A stretch of DNA of 64,000 bases from Frigoribacterium sp. CG_9.8 (GTDB taxonomy: Bacteria > Actinomycetota > Actinomycetes > Actinomycetales > Microbacteriaceae), in the NCBI RefSeq assembly GCF_015751965.1, contig NZ_JADOVH010000002.1:550763-614762 (forward strand), written 5' to 3'. This document shows positions 9,678 through 18,859 of this stretch, piece after piece. The position numbers and the translations under genes were made by a program. The notes beneath the pieces are model-generated. The model was given only the letters and a program-made list of their open reading frames with translations, made no database searches and had not been told where the DNA came from. The stretch's first letter is position 1. Every line of letters begins with the position of its first letter.

Positions 9678-11006
9678 TCAGGCGTCCGCCAGTGCGGCCA
9701 TGGCCTCGGCCAGAAGGTCTTCGGGATGACGGGTGCCAGCGTTGGCGAGTCGCCCACTGTCGGCGACGACCGCGCCCCCGACGATCACCCGCCGCACATC
9801 GGTGGCGGTGGCGGTGAGGATCAGCTGGCTCACTGTCGATCCGATCGTGCGAACGGATGCCGGATCCAGTTCCACGAGGTCGCAGGGATCACCGGGAGCC
9901 AGCACACTGTGACTGATGCCGAGGCTTGCATACCCGGAAACGCTACCGGCTTCGAGGAGGGCGGCAGGCATGAATCGACCGCGGCGACCGGAGGCGAGGC
10001 GTTCGCCGGCTTCGAGGCCGCGTATTTCGAGCAGGGGATCGATGACGGCATTCTGATCTGAGCCGACAGCAATCGGCGTTCCTCCCGATGCGAGTTCGAA
10101 AGCGGGGCCAATGCCGTCGCCAAGATCGGCCTCGGTCGTCGGGCACATGACGACGGTGCAGCCGGAGGCGCTGACGAGACCACGGTCGGCTGGCGTGAGG
10201 TTGGTGGCGTGCACGATGCTGAGGCGTGCGTCCAGCATCCCGATTCCGGCAAGCACTCCGACCGGTGTCTTGCCATATGCGGCCAGGCAGTCGGCATTTT
10301 CCTGTGGCTGTTCCGAGACGTGGATATGCAGCGGGATCCCCGCGCCGAGCGCGCGCCAAATCTCTGCCATCGCCGTCGGCGTTACGGCGCGCACCGAGTG
10401 GATGGCCGCGCCGAGCGTGACCCGGTCACTCTCGATCACCTCGCGGAGGGCGTGCCAGCGCTCGAGCCAGCCTGCGGCAGATCCATCGCCGAAGCGCCGC
10501 TGCACTGCACTGAGAGGCTGCCCGATCGCTCCGTCCAGGTAGCAGGTGTCCAGCAGCACCAGGCGGATACCCACCTCGCGGGCCGCATCGGCGATGGCCA
10601 GTTCCATCCCGTGCGCCGGTGCGTAGGGCGAGCCGTCGCTGTGATGGTGCAGGTAGTGGAACTCACCCACTGCGGTGTACCCGCAGACTAGCATCTCGGC
10701 GAAGACCGCTCTGGCGACCAGGAACATGAGAGCCGGATCGAGCAACTCGGCGACCCGGTACATCGAGTCGCGCCACTGCCAGAAGTCACCGCCGTCGGCA
10801 TGGGTGGTGCCCCGCAGGAGCCGGTGGAACGCGTGCGAGTGTGCGTTGGCGAAGCCGGGCAGTACGGTTCCGAGTCGGAGATCGCCGGTGACCGGCTCGA
10901 CACCCTCGTGGATGCGCGCGATGCGGCCAGCCGCATCCGTTTCGATGCGCACTCTCTCGGCGACGGATCCGGGTCGCACAAGCACGGCGCAGTGGAGAAA
11001 GGCCAC
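9678..11006 (-). CDS. hutF: Formimidoylglutamate deiminase
   Basis: Amidohydrolase that converts N-formimino-L-glutamate to N-formyl-L-glutamate plus ammonia, the branch of histidine catabolism that does not release formamide. Metal ligands are seen in NAHSHAFHR near residue 55, HIHVSEQ, IVHATNLT and a late GSDQNA aspartate. The length of 442 residues is normal. Its ATG directly follows the hutU stop. A deformylase (HutG) or equivalent needed to finish this route is not encoded in the window. Confidence 0.94.
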   Translation of the reverse strand: MAFLHCAVLVRPGSVAERVRIETDAAGRIARIHEGVEPVTGDLRLGTVLPGFANAHSHAFHRLLRGTTHADGGDFWQWRDSMYRVAELLDPALMFLVARAVFAEMLVCGYTAVGEFHYLHHHSDGSPYAPAHGMELAIADAAREVGIRLVLLDTCYLDGAIGQPLSAVQRRFGDGSAAGWLERWHALREVIESDRVTLGAAIHSVRAVTPTAMAEIWRALGAGIPLHIHVSEQPQENADCLAAYGKTPVGVLAGIGMLDARLSIVHATNLTPADRGLVSASGCTVVMCPTTEADLGDGIGPAFELASGGTPIAVGSDQNAVIDPLLEIRGLEAGERLASGRRGRFMPAALLEAGSVSGYASLGISHSVLAPGDPCDLVELDPASVRTIGSTVSQLILTATATDVRRVIVGGAVVADSGRLANAGTRHPEDLLAEAMAALADA

Positions 11007-12770
11007 TCAGTTTTCCCAGAGTGGCACGCGGAGTCCGCGTTCGCGAGCGACCTCTGCCGCCCTCTCGTAGCCGGCGTCGACATGCCGCATCACCCCGGTG
11101 CCCGGGTCGTTGACCAGCACCCGCTCAATCTTCTGGCGCGCGAGTTCGGTGCCGTCGGCCACGATCACCTGGCCGGCATGGATGCTCCGGCCGATGCCGA
11201 CTCCGCCGCCGTGGTGGATCGAAACCCAGGTGGCCCCCGATGCGGTGTTGAGCAGTGCGTTCAGCAGAGGCCAGTCGGCGATGGCGTCCGAGCCATCCGC
11301 CATGCCCTCCGTCTCACGGTACGGGGACGCGACCGAGCCGGAGTCGAGGTGGTCGCGGCCGATCACGATGGGCGCGCTGAGCTCCCCGGACGCGACCATC
11401 TCGTTGAACTTGAGGCCGGCGAGGTGGCGCTCCTGGTAGCCGAGCCAGCAGATGCGAGCGGGAAGCCCCTCGAAATGAACCTTCTTGCCAGCCTCGGTAA
11501 TCCAGCGGTGCAGTTTCTTATCGTTTGGGAACAGCTCGAGGATGGCCCGATCTGTCGCCGCAATGTCCGCCGGATCTCCGGACAGCGCCACCCAGCGGAA
11601 TGGGCCCTTGCCTTCAGCGAAGAGGGGGCGGATGTAGGCCGGCACAAACCCGGGAAAGTCGAAGGCGCGGTCGTAGCCGCCGAGTTTCGCCTCGGCGCGA
11701 AGGGAATTTCCGTAGTCGAAGACCTCCGCCCCGGCATCCTGGAACCCGACCATGGCACGAACCTGCTTCGCCATGCTCGCGCGGGACAGCTCGGTCGACC
11801 CCTGTGGATCGTCGAGGCAGCGCTGCTTCCAGTCGTCGAGGGTGATGGCCTCGGGAATATAGGCGAGCGGGTCGTGGGCCGAGGTCTGGTCGGTGACGAT
11901 GTCGATGGGAGCGTGCCGCTCGAGCAACTCGGTGAAAACGGTCGCGGCGTTGCCCACGAGGCCGACCGACATGGGGATGCGCAGTTCCTTGGCCGCAATC
12001 ACCCGGCGCAGCGCATCGTCGAGGTTGTGAGCGATTTCATCGAGATATCCCTTCGCCATCCGGCGTTCGAGCCGGGAACGATCGATATCGACAATGAGAA
12101 CGACTCCGTGATTCATGGTGACGGCGAGAGGCTGGGCACCCCCCATCCCACCCGCACCGCCGGTGAGAGTGATCGTGCCGGCGAGCGTGCCGCCACTGTG
12201 CCGGTATTTTCCGTCTGCTCGGCTGGCGAGCTTGTCAGCCACGGCAGCGAAGGTCTCGTAGGTGCCCTGCAGGATGCCCTGGGTGCCAATGTAGATCCAC
12301 GAGCCCGCGGTCATCTGCCCATACATCGTGAGGCCGAGTTGTTCGAGTCGGCGAAACTCCGGCCAGGTCGCCCAGTCACCGACGAGGTTGGAGTTTGCAA
12401 TGAGCACCCGCGGCGCCCACTCGTGGGTGCGGAAGACACCCACCGGCTTACCCGACTGCACGAGCAGGGTTTCGTCGCTCTCGAGGGTTTCGAGCGTGCG
12501 GACGATCGCGTCATAACATTCCCAGTTGCGTGCCGCCTTGCCGGTTCCGCCATAGACCACGAGCTCGTCGGGGTGCTCGGCGACCTCCGGATCGAGGTTG
12601 TTCATCAGCATCCGCAGAGGGCCCTCGGTCTGCCAGCTTTTTGCCGTGAGGGTCGAGCCGCGGGAGGCGCGAACCGGCCGTGGGCCTGCCGGGCTCGGGT
12701 TTCGCGGGCTCGGGTTTTGCGCGGTGAGGTTCTGCGGGCCTGGGCTTTGGTGGGTGAGGTTCTTGGTCAT
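11007..12770 (-). CDS. hutU: Urocanate hydratase
   Basis: Second step of histidine breakdown: NAD-dependent hydration of urocanate to imidazolonepropionate. Glycine-rich NAD contact [12 protein letters not shown], the [20 protein letters not shown] active-site block and [10 protein letters not shown] are all visible. At 587 residues it is longer than the usual ~555 because the first ~35 residues are an added low-complexity tail built from five-residue repeats ([20 protein letters not shown]), encoded by a 15-bp tandem array. The conserved protein begins near [11 protein letters not shown]. Overlaps the end of hutH by 4 bases. Confidence 0.96.
   Translation of the reverse strand: MTKNLTHQSPGPQNLTAQNPSPRNPSPAGPRPVRASRGSTLTAKSWQTEGPLRMLMNNLDPEVAEHPDELVVYGGTGKAARNWECYDAIVRTLETLESDETLLVQSGKPVGVFRTHEWAPRVLIANSNLVGDWATWPEFRRLEQLGLTMYGQMTAGSWIYIGTQGILQGTYETFAAVADKLASRADGKYRHSGGTLAGTITLTGGAGGMGGAQPLAVTMNHGVVLIVDIDRSRLERRMAKGYLDEIAHNLDDALRRVIAAKELRIPMSVGLVGNAATVFTELLERHAPIDIVTDQTSAHDPLAYIPEAITLDDWKQRCLDDPQGSTELSRASMAKQVRAMVGFQDAGAEVFDYGNSLRAEAKLGGYDRAFDFPGFVPAYIRPLFAEGKGPFRWVALSGDPADIAATDRAILELFPNDKKLHRWITEAGKKVHFEGLPARICWLGYQERHLAGLKFNEMVASGELSAPIVIGRDHLDSGSVASPYRETEGMADGSDAIADWPLLNALLNTASGATWVSIHHGGGVGIGRSIHAGQVIVADGTELARQKIERVLVNDPGTGVMRHVDAGYERAAEVARERGLRVPLWEN
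12688..12762. repeat. 15-bp tandem array in the hutU 5' end
   Basis: Five imperfect 15-bp units of the gcgggctcgggttt / gcggtgaggttc type lie in frame just after the hutU start codon and encode five-residue repeats. Confidence 0.85.
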
Positions 12771-14353
12771 CTGAGTTCTCCGATCACGGTACGGACGGCA
12801 GCGAGGATCCGACCAGAGGCAACGGCCTCGACGACGGATTCGATTTCGGGGGAGAGGTAGCGGTCGGGGCCCGGCCCCGCGACATCCCGGCGCACCTCGG
12901 CAAGGGCGGCGCCGGTTGCGCGGCCCGGGAGCAGAGGAGCGCGCAGGTCGAGTGCGCGGGAAGCGGTGAGGATCTCGATCGCCAGCACCCGAGTGAGTCC
13001 GTCGATCGCTCTCCGGAGCTTGCGAGCCGAGGCCCAGCCCATCGACACGTGGTCCTCCTGCATGGCCGACGAGGGAATCGAGTCGACGGATGCCGGCGCG
13101 GCGAGGCGCTTCAGCTCCGACACGATCCCGGCGGAGGTGTACTGGGCGATCATCAGCCCGGAGTCGACCCCGACTTCGAAGGCGAGAAACGCGGGCAGGC
13201 CCTGGCTGCGGGAGGGATCGAGCATCCGGTCGGTGCGGCGCTCCGACATGCTTGCGACATCCGCGATCACGATCGCCAGAAAGTCGAGCACATAGGCCAC
13301 CGGTGCGCCGTGGAAATTACCGTTCGACGCGACCCGGCCATCGAGGGTGACGACGGGGTTGTCCACCGCTGAGGCGAGCTCGCGCCCGGCGATCATCGTG
13401 GCATGGTCGACGGTGTCGCGGGCGGCACCGTGCACCTGGGGCGCGCAGCGCAGCGAGTACGCGTCTTGCACGCGAGTGCACTCCGGACTCTTATGGCTGT
13501 GCACGATCGGGGATCCGGCGAGCAGGTGGCGTAGGTTCGCCGCCGAGACCTGTTGGCCGCTCTGGGGGCGAAGGGCTGCGAGATCCTCAGCGAAAACCGC
13601 GTCGGTGCCGAGCAGCGCTTCGACGGACATCGCCGCGGACAGGTCGGCGGTGCTGAGGAGTCGGTCGAGGTCGTCAAGGGCGAGCACGAGCTGGCCGAGC
13701 ATCCCATCGGTCCCGTTAATGAGGGCAAGGCCCTCTTTCTCGGCGAGCAGAATGGGAGTGAGACCGGCCGCGGCCAGTGCGTCAGCGGCGGGCATGAGGA
13801 TGCCGTCGCGGTCGCGCACCGTGCCTTCGCCGAGGAGAGCAAGGGCGCAATGGGCGAGCGGTGCGAGGTCGCCCGAACAGCCGAGCGACCCGTATTCGCG
13901 AACGATCGGCGTGATGCTAGCGTTGAGAAGGCCGGCATAGGCTTCGGCCGTCTCGAGGCGGATGCCGGTGCGGCCGGTGAGCAGAGTCGAGAGCCGGAGT
14001 GCCATCAGCGCACGCACAGTTTCACGTTCGACCTCGGGTCCGGAGCCCGCGGCATGAGAGCGCACGAGGCTGCGCTGCAACTGGCGACGACGATCCTCCG
14101 CGATGAAGGTGGTCGCGAGCGCGCCGAAACCGGTCGAGATGCCGTAGTGGGGTTCGACGTCGCTGGCAAGGCGCTCGATCGTTTCCCGACTCGCGGTCAC
14201 TGCGGCTCGAGCCGCGTCGTCGATTTCGATCGGAACATCGTCACGCGCGATCGCGACCACCTGCTCTGCGGTGAGTGCGCCGATACCCATCAACACACTG
14301 CGTGCTGCGACTCGGCTGGTTTTGGTGGTGGTGCTGATCGTGGAATGCTCCAT
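12767..14353 (-). CDS. hutH: Histidine ammonia-lyase
   Basis: First step of histidine breakdown: removes ammonia from histidine to give urocanate. The self-forming MIO cofactor site reads [14 protein letters not shown], with Cys-Ser-Gly at about residues 159-161 instead of the common Ala-Ser-Gly. HYGISTGFG and [12 protein letters not shown] are further signatures. The start chosen, ATG at 14353 (MEHSTIS), gives 528 residues; open frame continues upstream but without homology, and a GGGAG lies about 12 bases ahead of this ATG. First gene of hutHUFI, divergent from the iclR gene. Confidence 0.95.
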   Translation of the reverse strand: MEHSTISTTTKTSRVAARSVLMGIGALTAEQVVAIARDDVPIEIDDAARAAVTASRETIERLASDVEPHYGISTGFGALATTFIAEDRRRQLQRSLVRSHAAGSGPEVERETVRALMALRLSTLLTGRTGIRLETAEAYAGLLNASITPIVREYGSLGCSGDLAPLAHCALALLGEGTVRDRDGILMPAADALAAAGLTPILLAEKEGLALINGTDGMLGQLVLALDDLDRLLSTADLSAAMSVEALLGTDAVFAEDLAALRPQSGQQVSAANLRHLLAGSPIVHSHKSPECTRVQDAYSLRCAPQVHGAARDTVDHATMIAGRELASAVDNPVVTLDGRVASNGNFHGAPVAYVLDFLAIVIADVASMSERRTDRMLDPSRSQGLPAFLAFEVGVDSGLMIAQYTSAGIVSELKRLAAPASVDSIPSSAMQEDHVSMGWASARKLRRAIDGLTRVLAIEILTASRALDLRAPLLPGRATGAALAEVRRDVAGPGPDRYLSPEIESVVEAVASGRILAAVRTVIGELR

Positions 14354-14406
14354 GGCACCATCAGACTCCCTCACCACGGTGATGCGCCACATCGTTAGGC
14401 TGACCT

Positions 14407-14426
14407 CTGTCTCAGATACGAGACAG
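14407..14426. promoter_or_regulatory. Candidate IclR operator between hutH and iclR
   Basis: A perfect 7-bp inverted repeat, ctgtctc-N6-gagacag, sits in the 102-bp divergent region. Size and position suit a dimeric IclR-family regulator controlling both directions. Assignment is inference from position and symmetry. Confidence 0.5.
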
Positions 14427-14455
14427 TTGTCGATGCGGAAAACAGGGAAAGAGAA

Positions 14456-15229
14456 ATGGATGATCGGACCACTCGCCCCGCTCCAGCTGCGCACCACACC
14501 CTGCGCATCCTTGCGCTGCTGTCTGCCCAGCGTGGTCCGATCGCCGCCTCGACTATCGCCCACGCCCTGCAGCTTCCGCGATCCACCGTCTACCGCCTGC
14601 TCGGCGTACTCGAGGAACATGGCTTCGTTCTGCACTTTCCGGAGGAACGGCGCTATGGAATCGGAATCGCGGCCTTCGAACTGAGCTCGGGATTCATGCG
14701 CCAGGAGCCGCTCACTCGACTGGGGCGCCCCATCCTCTCCGCCCTCGTCGACCGGCTTGGTGAGAGCGCCCACCTCGCGGTTTTGCACGGACGGGACGTC
14801 GTCTACCTCATCGAGGAGCGTGCCCCGCGGCGGCCACATCTCGTGACGGATGTCGGGGTGCGGCTGCCGAGCCATGTCACCGCGAGCGGGCGGGCACTGC
14901 TTGCGACCCTGCCGAAATCCCAACTGAGGGCGTTGTTTCCCTCCAGCGAGAGTTTTGAACACCGGCTGGATTCGGGTCCGTCCAGATACGCGGAGCTCTC
15001 CCGCCTGCTCGATGGCGTACGCGAACGCGGTTTTGCGGCGGAAGACGGGGATGTCACAGAGGGAATCGCCTCCGTCGCGGTCGCAGTGCGGGACCACACC
15101 GGCTGGCCGGCTGCGGGCATCGCCGTCTCATTCCCGCGCGATGCGATCCCGGTCGAACGCTGGCCGGACCTCGCTGCCGAGATCAGCAGGGCCGCTGCCG
15201 AACTCTCGCGCCGGATCCGCGGTCGCTGA
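14456..15229 (+). CDS. IclR-family transcriptional regulator, probable hut regulator
   Basis: 257-residue regulator. An N-terminal winged helix-turn-helix (about 13-65, with ASTIAHALQLPRSTVYRLL as the recognition part) is followed by the IclR effector domain with its hallmark SHVTASGRALLAT near residue 140. It is divergent from hutHUFI, so control of histidine use, perhaps with urocanate or a later intermediate as ligand, is the simplest role. That role is inference; the family is clear. Confidence 0.9.
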   Translation: MDDRTTRPAPAAHHTLRILALLSAQRGPIAASTIAHALQLPRSTVYRLLGVLEEHGFVLHFPEERRYGIGIAAFELSSGFMRQEPLTRLGRPILSALVDRLGESAHLAVLHGRDVVYLIEERAPRRPHLVTDVGVRLPSHVTASGRALLATLPKSQLRALFPSSESFEHRLDSGPSRYAELSRLLDGVRERGFAAEDGDVTEGIASVAVAVRDHTGWPAAGIAVSFPRDAIPVERWPDLAAEISRAAAELSRRIRGR

Positions 15230-15264
15230 GCCGCCGCGGCACGACCGCTGCTTGTCAGTTGTGC

Positions 15265-15334
15265 GACCGCGCGCCCGTTTGTCAGCCATGCGCCCGAACG
15301 TTCGGGCGCATGGCTGACAAACGGGCGCGCGGTC
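15265..15334. repeat. Perfect 70-bp palindrome without loop between convergent genes
   Basis: Two 35-base arms (15265-15299 and 15300-15334) are exact reverse complements with no spacer. It lies between the iclR stop and the YchJ-like stop, so a bidirectional terminator role is likely. Just upstream (15241-15263) there is a partial copy of part of the arm (cgaccgc...tgtcag). Confidence 0.9.
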
Positions 15335-15349
15335 ACGCCGATCGACGGC

Positions 15350-15730
15350 TCAGGCCTCGCCGAGATAGGCCCAACGTTGCTCGACGCGGGTAAATCGACT
15401 GTTCTCCGATTGCACCCCGGCCGCGCCATCCGCCGCCCGCCAGTAGGCGCGAAAGTCGACTGTGCCCGTTGTGTCCAACGGCCCTCCCGCGGTGCGCCCG
15501 ACGATGTCGAGGCGGTACCAGCGCAGGTGGTTGAGTTCGAGAGAGGCCGGGCGCGAATCCGGATGCCAGCTGGCCAGAAGGTAAGCACTGTCGCCGAGGG
15601 CAAACGCCGCGTATCGCGACCGCATGAGTCGTTCGGCGGTCGGTGGACAGGCAGCTCCGCGATGAAATGGCCCGCAGCATTCGTCATAGCTGTCGCCGCG
15701 CAGGCATGGACAACGCTTCACAGGCGGCAT
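15350..15730 (-). CDS. YchJ-like SEC-C motif protein (UPF0225)
   Basis: A 126-residue protein starting MPPVKRCPCLRG. It has the zinc-binding SEC-C cluster C-P-C...E-C-C at its N-terminus, followed by the YchJ-type domain with RLMRSRYAAFALGD and SWHPDSRP. Function unknown. The ATG at 15730 is chosen because conserved sequence starts there; the frame upstream is only a translated tandem repeat. Convergent with the IclR gene across a 70-bp palindrome. Confidence 0.85.
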   Translation of the reverse strand: MPPVKRCPCLRGDSYDECCGPFHRGAACPPTAERLMRSRYAAFALGDSAYLLASWHPDSRPASLELNHLRWYRLDIVGRTAGGPLDTTGTVDFRAYWRAADGAAGVQSENSRFTRVEQRWAYLGEA

Positions 15731-15732
15731 CG

Positions 15733-15839
15733 ACTCAGTGTGCCAGAACTCAGTGTGCCACAACGCAGTGTGCCAGAAGCACGCGTGCCAGAAGCACGCG
15801 TGCCAGTAGCCCCGTGTGCCAGTAGCCCCGTGTGCCAGT
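15733..15839. repeat. 15-16-bp tandem array upstream of the YchJ-like start
   Basis: About seven degenerate units of 15-16 bp sharing gtgccaga(a/g) lie directly upstream of the start codon of the YchJ-like gene, where its leader should be. The last two units are 16 bp (agccccgtgtgccagt). Confidence 0.85.
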
Positions 15840-15887
15840 AACTCGCAACCCAGCCAACCGTAGGCATCAGAGAGTAGTTTCGTCACC

Positions 15888-16949
15888 ATGAAACGCACCT
15901 GGTTGAAGTGGATGCCCGCCCTCGCGGTGCCCGTCTTGATCGCATCGGTCGCGGTCGCTGTGCCCGTCGCGGCGAATGCCGCAGTGAACCTGCCGACCAA
16001 AACGCCGTCCCAAGTGCTCGCGCTCGCGGCCGGGGAGAAGGTCACTGCGCTGTCGGGCACACTCTCGCAGACCTCGAACTTCGGACTGCCGGAGATCCCG
16101 ACCACCGGCGCGGATGCCTCGGCGGGTTCCGCAATCGAACTGCTCACCGGTTCGCACACCGCCCGGATTTTCGTGGACGGATCAACCAAGCAGCGCGTGC
16201 AGGTGCTCGACACCATGGCGGAGCGGGACATGGTGCGAAATGGCTCCGAGGTGTGGCTCTACGACTCGAAGAAGAAGACAGCAGCGCATTCGACGCTCGC
16301 TGCGGGTGCCACCTCGCCGCCGCTGACCGAGGGCAGCATTCCTACCCCTGACGAATTTGCCTCGAAGTTCCTTTCCTCGGTCGACTCCACCACCGTTGTC
16401 TCGCTTGGCGACGATCTGCGCGTCGCGGGACGGACGGCATACAACTTGGTGCTCACGCCGAAGGCCGGCGAGACGCTGATCGGATCCGTCTCCATCGCGG
16501 TCGACTCCGAAACCGGGCTCCCGCTGTCGGTCGAGGTCTTCGCCCGTTCGCAGGAGGCCCCCGCATTCCGCGTCGGATTCTCTACGCTCGACCTCGGCAC
16601 TCCCGATGCCAGCCTCTTCACCTTCACCCCGCCAGCCGGGGTCACAGTGATGACAAAAACCCCGAAGGCCCAGGCGCCTCAGACTGAAACACCTCGGAAC
16701 GACACCGCGAAGCCGACAGTCTCAGGAACCGGATGGGACGCGATCGTCGCCCTCCCGGCCGGCAAGAATACGGCACGCGCGACATCCTCGCCCCTCTTCG
16801 CACAGCTCACCACCTCGGTGACGGGCGGACGCCTGCTTCGCACGAGCCTAATTAACGTCTTGCTGACGGATGACGGACGCGTGTTCGCCGGTTCGGTGCC
16901 GCTGGCCAAACTTCAGACTGCTGCTGCCGCTGCCGCTGCAACGAAGTGA
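15888..16949 (+). CDS. Exported LolA-like (DUF2092-type) protein
   Basis: 353 residues with a clear Sec signal peptide (hydrophobic MPALAVPVLIASVAVAVPVAANA, cleavage near residue 31). The rest resembles the LolA/LppX-like fold family of actinobacterial proteins: strands around IFVDGSTKQRVQVLD and VWLYDSKKKTAAH, then a sequence that reads like a lipid or hydrophobic-ligand carrier. There is no lipobox cysteine. It overlaps the following ABC ATPase gene by 4 bases, so it probably works with that exporter. The substrate is not known. Confidence 0.75.
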   Translation: MKRTWLKWMPALAVPVLIASVAVAVPVAANAAVNLPTKTPSQVLALAAGEKVTALSGTLSQTSNFGLPEIPTTGADASAGSAIELLTGSHTARIFVDGSTKQRVQVLDTMAERDMVRNGSEVWLYDSKKKTAAHSTLAAGATSPPLTEGSIPTPDEFASKFLSSVDSTTVVSLGDDLRVAGRTAYNLVLTPKAGETLIGSVSIAVDSETGLPLSVEVFARSQEAPAFRVGFSTLDLGTPDASLFTFTPPAGVTVMTKTPKAQAPQTETPRNDTAKPTVSGTGWDAIVALPAGKNTARATSSPLFAQLTTSVTGGRLLRTSLINVLLTDDGRVFAGSVPLAKLQTAAAAAAATK

Positions 16950-17920
16950 CCCCCGTCGCGACCGGGTTCGCGATGGGTACCGAATTTGCGATCCACACCG
17001 AGGGTCTGACCAAGCGATTTGGATCACAACTCGCCGTTGACGGCGTAGACCTTCGTGTACCGGTCGGCTCGGTGTTCGGGTTTCTCGGTCCGAACGGGTC
17101 GGGCAAGACCACCACCATCCGCCTCCTTCTGGGTCTTGCCTCGGCCACGAGCGGGCAAATCGAGGTGCTTGGGAAGCGCATTCCGGAGGATCTGCGGATG
17201 GTACTTCCCGAGGTCGGCGCGCTCGTGGAGGGGCCAGGGTTCTACCCCTACCTGTCGGGTGCAGCCAACCTCCATCGTCTCGACACCGCCGACGGCCACG
17301 CAACATCCGCGACCCGGCGTGTTCGCGTGCAGACGGCACTCGAGCGGGTCGGGCTGTCGCATGCGGCGGGGAAGAAGGTGAAGGCGTACTCCCTGGGAAT
17401 GAAGCAGCGGCTCGGCATCGCCAACGCCCTCCTGACCCCCCGTCGACTACTTGTGCTTGACGAGCCGACGAATGGCCTCGACCCGCAGGGGACTCGTGAG
17501 GTGCGCAGCCTCATCCGGTCCCTGGCGGCAGAGGGCACTACCGTTTTCGTTTCCAGTCACCTGCTCGCTGAGATCGAGCAGGTCTGCACCGACGCGGCCG
17601 TGATGAGCGTCGGACGTCTCGTTGCGCAGGGCACGATCGCAGAGCTGCGCGGAGTCGGCGGTGCGCGCGTGAGGCTGGAGAGCCCGGACCGGGATCTGGC
17701 AATCGCAGTTTTCTCCCGCTTCGGGATGACCGTTGCCGAGCCGGGAGCGGATGCTACGGAGCTGATCGCCGCGTTCGGCGAGAAGGAACCCGATCCGGAA
17801 GTAATGGTCGCCGCCCTCGTGGACGCGCGAGTGCGAGTGCGTTCGTTCACTGTCGATCGACCGAGCCTCGAGCAGCGTTTCGTCGACCTCACGGGGGAGG
17901 GTTTCGATGTCGCCGGCTGA
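16946..17920 (+). CDS. ABC transporter ATP-binding protein
   Basis: ATPase of an ABC-2 type exporter, 324 residues. Walker A GPNGSGKTTT, signature YSLGMKQRLG and Walker B LLVLDEPTNGLDP are intact, and a C-terminal extension of ~90 residues is typical of drug or lipid exporter subunits. Start is a GTG overlapping the stop of the LolA-like gene. It is followed by its membrane partner with a 14-base overlap. Confidence 0.93.
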   Translation: MTPVATGFAMGTEFAIHTEGLTKRFGSQLAVDGVDLRVPVGSVFGFLGPNGSGKTTTIRLLLGLASATSGQIEVLGKRIPEDLRMVLPEVGALVEGPGFYPYLSGAANLHRLDTADGHATSATRRVRVQTALERVGLSHAAGKKVKAYSLGMKQRLGIANALLTPRRLLVLDEPTNGLDPQGTREVRSLIRSLAAEGTTVFVSSHLLAEIEQVCTDAAVMSVGRLVAQGTIAELRGVGGARVRLESPDRDLAIAVFSRFGMTVAEPGADATELIAAFGEKEPDPEVMVAALVDARVRVRSFTVDRPSLEQRFVDLTGEGFDVAG

Positions 17921-18764
17921 TCGACCCGCTCTGAGCAATCGGTCGGTGCTCGGGCTGCCCCTTCTGGCATCCGAAATCTCGGTGCTGTTCCGCCGTCGCC
18001 GCACCTGGGCGATGCTTGCCTCTCTCGCTCTGATTCCGGTGCTGATCGCCCTTGCCGTGCGGCTCACCTCCTCCCGCCCCTCGACAGGACGCGGCCCCGC
18101 GTTTCTCGATCAGGTGAGCCAAAATGGCCTCTTCGTGAGTTTCGTCGGGCTGCTGGTCTCGGTGCCTCTGTTCTTACCGCTGACCGTCGGAGTCGTTGCC
18201 GGAGACACGATTGCGGGGGAGGCGAGTGCAGGCACCCTGCGGTATCTGCTAATCGCACCGGCCGGCCGGGTGCGGCTTCTCGTCGTGAAGTACGTAGCGA
18301 CCGCGGTTTTCTGCGTTGCAGGCACGCTCGCGGTGGCGGTCTCCGGCGCGATGATCGGCGCCGCACTGTTCCCGATTGGCCCGGTCACCCTCCTCTCGGG
18401 TGACAGCATCGCGGTGGGGGACTCGATCGTGCGGTCGCTGCTGATCGCCGCCTACATCAGCGTCTCGCTACTCGGACTCTCTGCGATCGGCCTGTTCATC
18501 TCCACGATGACGGACGTGCCGGTCGGAGCGATGGCCACCACGATTGTGCTGTCCGTCGTCTCCCAGGTGCTCGACTCGCTGCCGCAGCTCGACTGGTTGC
18601 ACCCGTGGTTGTTCAGCCATTACTGGCTCGGGTTCGCCGACCTATCACGTCAGCCCATCCTGTGGGATTCATTCGGCAGCAATCTGATTCTGCAGGCCGG
18701 ATATATCCTCGTTTTCGGGGCTCTCGCGTTTGGACGCTTCACCACAAAAGACATCCTCTCCTAG
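17907..18764 (+). CDS. ABC-2 type transporter permease
   Basis: 285-residue membrane protein with about six hydrophobic helices, starting after a basic cytoplasmic N-terminus (FRRRRTWAMLASLALIPVLIALAV) and with a conserved AGDTIAGEASAGTLRYLL loop that contacts the ATPase in ABC-2 permeases. Partner of the ATPase just upstream. Direction is most likely export. The stop is followed at once by a 16-bp tandem repeat. Confidence 0.9.
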   Translation: MSPADRPALSNRSVLGLPLLASEISVLFRRRRTWAMLASLALIPVLIALAVRLTSSRPSTGRGPAFLDQVSQNGLFVSFVGLLVSVPLFLPLTVGVVAGDTIAGEASAGTLRYLLIAPAGRVRLLVVKYVATAVFCVAGTLAVAVSGAMIGAALFPIGPVTLLSGDSIAVGDSIVRSLLIAAYISVSLLGLSAIGLFISTMTDVPVGAMATTIVLSVVSQVLDSLPQLDWLHPWLFSHYWLGFADLSRQPILWDSFGSNLILQAGYILVFGALAFGRFTTKDILS

Positions 18765-18812
18765 GCTCCGTTCTTCCTGTGCTCCATTCTTCCTGGGCTC
18801 CATCCTCTGGGG
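18765..18812. repeat. 16-bp tandem repeat immediately after the permease stop
   Basis: About three 16-bp units (gctccgttcttcctgt, gctccattcttcctgg, then a decayed copy) begin at the base after the stop codon. Confidence 0.8.
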
Positions 18813-18859
18813 CGGATGCTCGATTGGCCGGTGTCGGTCGGGTGGGGCATCCTGTTGCC

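Noticed and set aside
10800..12860. A 686-codon open frame on the + strand opposite hutU and hutF
   Set aside because: It is antisense to hutU, with clear family motifs on the - strand and typical high-GC shadow composition; no homology of its own.
15731..16231. N-terminal extension of the YchJ-like protein through the tandem array
   Set aside because: The added residues are only translated repeat and run antisense to the LolA-like gene; the SEC-C motif begins right after the ATG at 15730.
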